Assembly (NCBI GenBank): GCA_017419325.1
Contig: JAFOLN010000257.1
Coordinates: 1 to 8,120, forward strand
Source of the DNA: Clostridia bacterium
Lineage (GTDB): Bacteria > Bacillota > Clostridia > Oscillospirales > RGIG577
Length of the DNA: 8,120 nt
Reading direction: 5' to 3'
Shown here: positions 5,465 through 8,120 of the stretch, piece by piece
Layout of the letters: every line of letters starts with the position of its first letter
Numbering within the stretch: the stretch's first letter is position 1
Made by a program: the position numbers and the translations under genes
Notes under the pieces: model-generated
Told to the model about the DNA's origin: nothing
Database searches by the model: none
What the model saw: only the letters and a program-made list of their open reading frames with translations

Positions 5465-8120
5465 ATGAGAAATGTCAAAAGAGCACTGTCTCTCGTGTTA
5501 GTGCTTGCTTTAGCATTGACTATGTGTGTTGTAGGCGCCGGCGCTGCAAAGTACAGCGACGTTCCGTCGACTTACGCATATTCGTCTGAAGTACAGTTCC
5601 TCTCCGACATCGAAGTTATCACCGGTTATCCGGACGGTACCTTCAAGCCGGAGAACACGATCACCAGAGGCGAGGCTGCAGCGGTTATCTTCAGAACCTT
5701 AGCAGGTAAAGAATCCGCAGCACAGAACTACCAGGGCGGCACCCAGTTCTCCGACGTATCGGCAGAGCATTGGGCAAGCGGCTACGTTAATTTCTGCACC
5801 GAGATGGGCATAATTAACGGTTATCCGGACGGTACCTTTAAGCCCGATCAGACCGTTACCTACGCTGAGTACGTAACGATGCTCGCAAGAGCACTTGGTC
5901 TTGACATCGGCAAGGACCTCAGCTATCCCTATGGCTACATCGCAGAAGCAACTGTTGAAGGCATCAACTACGGCGTAGACCTCGGCGCATACGATCCCGC
6001 TCCGAGAGGCTCCGTTGCAAAGCTGACCTACAATGCTATCTTCGACGCAACCTACAAGAGAATAGCTAACAACATCTACACCACGAGAAAGCCTACCATA
6101 GCTGAGAACGTATTAAAGCTCAAGACTATGGAAGGTGTTATCTCCTCTATCCAGGATTACGACTGGACCGGCAGCGGTACTGCTGGCGAGGGCAAGATCA
6201 GACTGGACTATGCAGATGATCTGAGCAACGACTTCACGAACTACAACGGCAATTACGGCGACACCTGGACCGGTGACTACACCCTTGACAACTCTTACCT
6301 CGGTAAGGAAGTTAAGATCTGGTACAAGGAAGATCCGGTAACGGCTTCCGGCCAGAAGATCTACGCTGTAATCGAAAAGCAGAACACCACTGCTACTCTT
6401 CCCCACATCGTTATCAGAGGTCTTATCGGCGACGACCTTACCAAGCACCAGATCACCTACGCTCTTAACGACGTAGACTACAAGGCAAAGCTTGACAATC
6501 ATGTTATCCTCGTTGAGAACAACGAAGCTTGGGGCAACCTCGATTTCGAGACCGCTGCAAACATTGCAACGTCCGAGACGACTCTCGCAAACTTCGTAGG
6601 CGTTCGTGCATGGCTTCCTGTAACCTGGACCTTCATGGACACCGACAGCAACGGCAAGTACGATATCATCCACAGAATGGTATACGGCTTTGACAAGGTT
6701 TCCAGCATCAACAGTGATGTTATCACCCTTGAAAACTTCGGCTCCATCGACCGTTCCGACAACGGCAAGGTATACGCTTGGAACGACGGTCTTGAGGACG
6801 TAGGCGAAGATGATTGGGTATGCTACTACTCCGACGGCGCTGTATCCGCAGGCTCCGCTTCTCCAGTTGCTACTTACCTTGCAATGGCAGCAGGTCCGCA
6901 GTTTGAGGATTCCGGCCTCTATGGCGATACCAATTACGCAACGTTCCAGAAGATGGACTTCGCAACTCTCGCAGTTGAGAAGATCTCCGACCATGACAGA
7001 TATGTATTCGACGGCACTACCTTCAGAACCTGGTCTGCAAACGGCTCCTACTACAAGGATCTCGTTTCCGGCACGACCATCAACGCTGAGATAGGCGACG
7101 AGTTCGACCTGTGGTACACCAAGCAGTTCGGCGGCATCATCGCATCCGCAGAATCCGCTGACATGTCCACCGGCAACTTCATCGTTCTCTACGGTATAGA
7201 GTCCTCCGTACCGGATCGTCCGAACGCAAACTTCACCGCTTACGGCTTCGACGAGAAGGGCAACGACGTTGACTTTGTAATCAAGGGCAACAAGACGAAG
7301 GGCTTAAAGGAATACTTTGCAGGCGATGGCGAGACCAGAACCGCAAACAACGTTCCGCTTAACTACGCTAACCTGTCCGCATCGCTGGCAGCAGCTACCG
7401 CTACGAGCGGCATGCCGTATGCACTTTGCGAGTACAAGATGAACAGCGCAAACCAGATCACCGAGCTCAATATTTACGGTAACATTTCCGAGACCGTTAA
7501 CACCTCCGGCGATTACAAGACCTACTTCAACACGAAGACTCAGGTATTCAACAAGAAGTACAACATCCAGGACAACGCTCTCGTATTTGCAATCAACGGT
7601 ACTACTCCGTCGAACGCAACCGTAAGAGTTCTCACCGGTACCTTCCCGAAGGTTAGCGGCACCAGCGCTGACGTAGTAGGCTACAAGCTGAAGGATGGCG
7701 AAGACGTTAAGGCACTCGTAACCGTTATCACCACGGGTCACTTCTCGTCCTCCAACACCGAGGATATCATCGGTTACCTCAGAAGCGTTGACAGATTCAG
7801 CGATCACTATGAGTACACCATCGCTTACGGCGACAATGCTGCAACCGTTCTTTCCAGCCGCACGGGCGACATCGACACTATCGTTGCTGATGACGACCTC
7901 TTCACGACTGACGACTGGACGACGCAGATGGGCCGCAAGGCTGGTATGATCATGTTCGACGTAACCGCTTCCGGCAACATCGAGAACATGAGAGCTCTTA
8001 CCACCGCTGCTATGACCACGACCGAGACGAACGCTGACAGCGAGTACCTCGCTGCATACGTTGTAGAGAAGGTTGACAGCGCTAAGAAGACTGTAACCCT
8101 CCGTCCGATCACCAACGCTA
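5465..8120 (+). CDS. S-layer homology (SLH) domain protein, N-terminal 885 residues (3' end outside window)
   Basis: The frame is open from ATG 5465 to the window edge (885 codons plus one base). Residues 1-27 form a Sec signal peptide: the basic N-terminus MRNVKRA, a hydrophobic core, and likely cleavage near AGA|A (27/28). SLH1 spans 29-81 (YSDV, GYPDGTFKP, TRGE) and SLH2 spans 95-145 (FSDV, GYPDGTFKP, TYAE). A degenerate SLH3 at about 152-195 ends in APRGSVAKLTYNAIF. SLH triplets anchor proteins non-covalently to pyruvylated secondary cell-wall polymers, so this protein sits on the outside of the cell wall. The rest is a long Asp/Asn/Thr/Gly-rich ectodomain with few cysteines. It has recurring beta-type segments such as GKEVKIWYKE (280-289) and GDEFDLWYTK (544-553), seen in clostridial surface proteins. 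No enzymatic motif was recognised. Arg codons are mostly AGA and Ile mostly ATC, unlike the CGC/ATA-rich genes upstream, which suggests very high expression. It is probably the major S-layer protein, but a less abundant SLH protein is possible. Confidence 0.93.
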   Translation, partial: MRNVKRALSLVLVLALALTMCVVGAGAAKYSDVPSTYAYSSEVQFLSDIEVITGYPDGTFKPENTITRGEAAAVIFRTLAGKESAAQNYQGGTQFSDVSAEHWASGYVNFCTEMGIINGYPDGTFKPDQTVTYAEYVTMLARALGLDIGKDLSYPYGYIAEATVEGINYGVDLGAYDPAPRGSVAKLTYNAIFDATYKRIANNIYTTRKPTIAENVLKLKTMEGVISSIQDYDWTGSGTAGEGKIRLDYADDLSNDFTNYNGNYGDTWTGDYTLDNSYLGKEVKIWYKEDPVTASGQKIYAVIEKQNTTATLPHIVIRGLIGDDLTKHQITYALNDVDYKAKLDNHVILVENNEAWGNLDFETAANIATSETTLANFVGVRAWLPVTWTFMDTDSNGKYDIIHRMVYGFDKVSSINSDVITLENFGSIDRSDNGKVYAWNDGLEDVGEDDWVCYYSDGAVSAGSASPVATYLAMAAGPQFEDSGLYGDTNYATFQKMDFATLAVEKISDHDRYVFDGTTFRTWSANGSYYKDLVSGTTINAEIGDEFDLWYTKQFGGIIASAESADMSTGNFIVLYGIESSVPDRPNANFTAYGFDEKGNDVDFVIKGNKTKGLKEYFAGDGETRTANNVPLNYANLSASLAAATATSGMPYALCEYKMNSANQITELNIYGNISETVNTSGDYKTYFNTKTQVFNKKYNIQDNALVFAINGTTPSNATVRVLTGTFPKVSGTSADVVGYKLKDGEDVKALVTVITTGHFSSSNTEDIIGYLRSVDRFSDHYEYTIAYGDNAATVLSSRTGDIDTIVADDDLFTTDDWTTQMGRKAGMIMFDVTASGNIENMRALTTAAMTTTETNADSEYLAAYVVEKVDSAKKTVTLRPITNA
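5623..5838 (+). repeat. DNA-level direct repeat within SLH1 and SLH2 coding sequence
   Basis: A 21-base identical stretch encoding GYPDGTF occurs at 5623-5643 and 5818-5838, 195 bases apart (65 codons). The neighbouring SLH codons are not identical, so the copy reflects local conservation or gene conversion of the most conserved SLH motif rather than a recent duplication of the whole domain. Confidence 0.8.

Noticed and set aside
5465..5545. Lipoprotein signal peptide in the SLH protein
   Set aside because: C21 follows LTM, but a lipobox needs G, A or S just before the Cys. The AGA|A site downstream fits ordinary signal peptidase I.
6113..6994. Reverse-strand open frame (293 codons) opposite the SLH gene, and smaller ones at 7304-7807 and 7825-8115
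   Set aside because: These are antisense shadows caused by the biased codon use of the SLH gene. The forward frame is continuous with a signal peptide and SLH domains.

Overview
The window looks like a chromosomal segment of a moderately GC-rich member of the Clostridia (Firmicutes). The evidence is a tRNA-sensing T-box leader, strong AGGAGG-type ribosome binding sites, sigma-A-type promoters with 16-17 base spacers, intrinsic terminators with U tracts, and an S-layer homology (SLH) protein behind a Sec signal peptide. No genus can be named from the sequence alone. All genes read on the + strand, and no mobile element, CRISPR array, tRNA or rRNA gene was seen.

Layout. (1) 1-468 is the C-terminal end of a patatin-like hydrolase. 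(2) 465-770 holds a promoter and a complete T-box riboswitch. Its specifier codon (TGG) and its tRNA acceptor-binding bulge (TGGC) both fit tRNA-Trp. It controls a stand-alone TrpB2-type tryptophan synthase beta chain (814-2187). (3) 2242-2485 holds a second promoter and a branched structured RNA of about 210 nt that ends in a strong terminator. I could not assign this RNA to a known class. (4) 2512-5029 is a two-gene unit: an AMP-forming acyl-CoA ligase and a xylose-isomerase-like TIM-barrel protein, closed by a strong terminator. (5) 5061-5464 is an AT-rich intergenic region with phased A-tracts and a near-consensus promoter. The mRNA from that promoter would begin directly with a hairpin. 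(6) 5465-8120 is the first 885 codons of a large secreted SLH-domain protein that runs off the window and is probably an abundant cell-surface/S-layer protein.

How the parts work together. Charging of tRNA-Trp should decide whether TrpB2 is made, so the enzyme should be expressed under tryptophan starvation; without a trpA nearby it may condense free indole with serine. The ligase/TIM-barrel unit sits directly behind the unassigned RNA. A 7-bp alternative pairing between that RNA and its terminator would allow control by premature termination. The S-layer gene shows several signs of very high expression: promoter, 5'-terminal hairpin, consensus ribosome binding site and selected codon use. 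The items most worth following are the unassigned RNA at 2276-2485 and the tryptophan T-box on a lone TrpB2.
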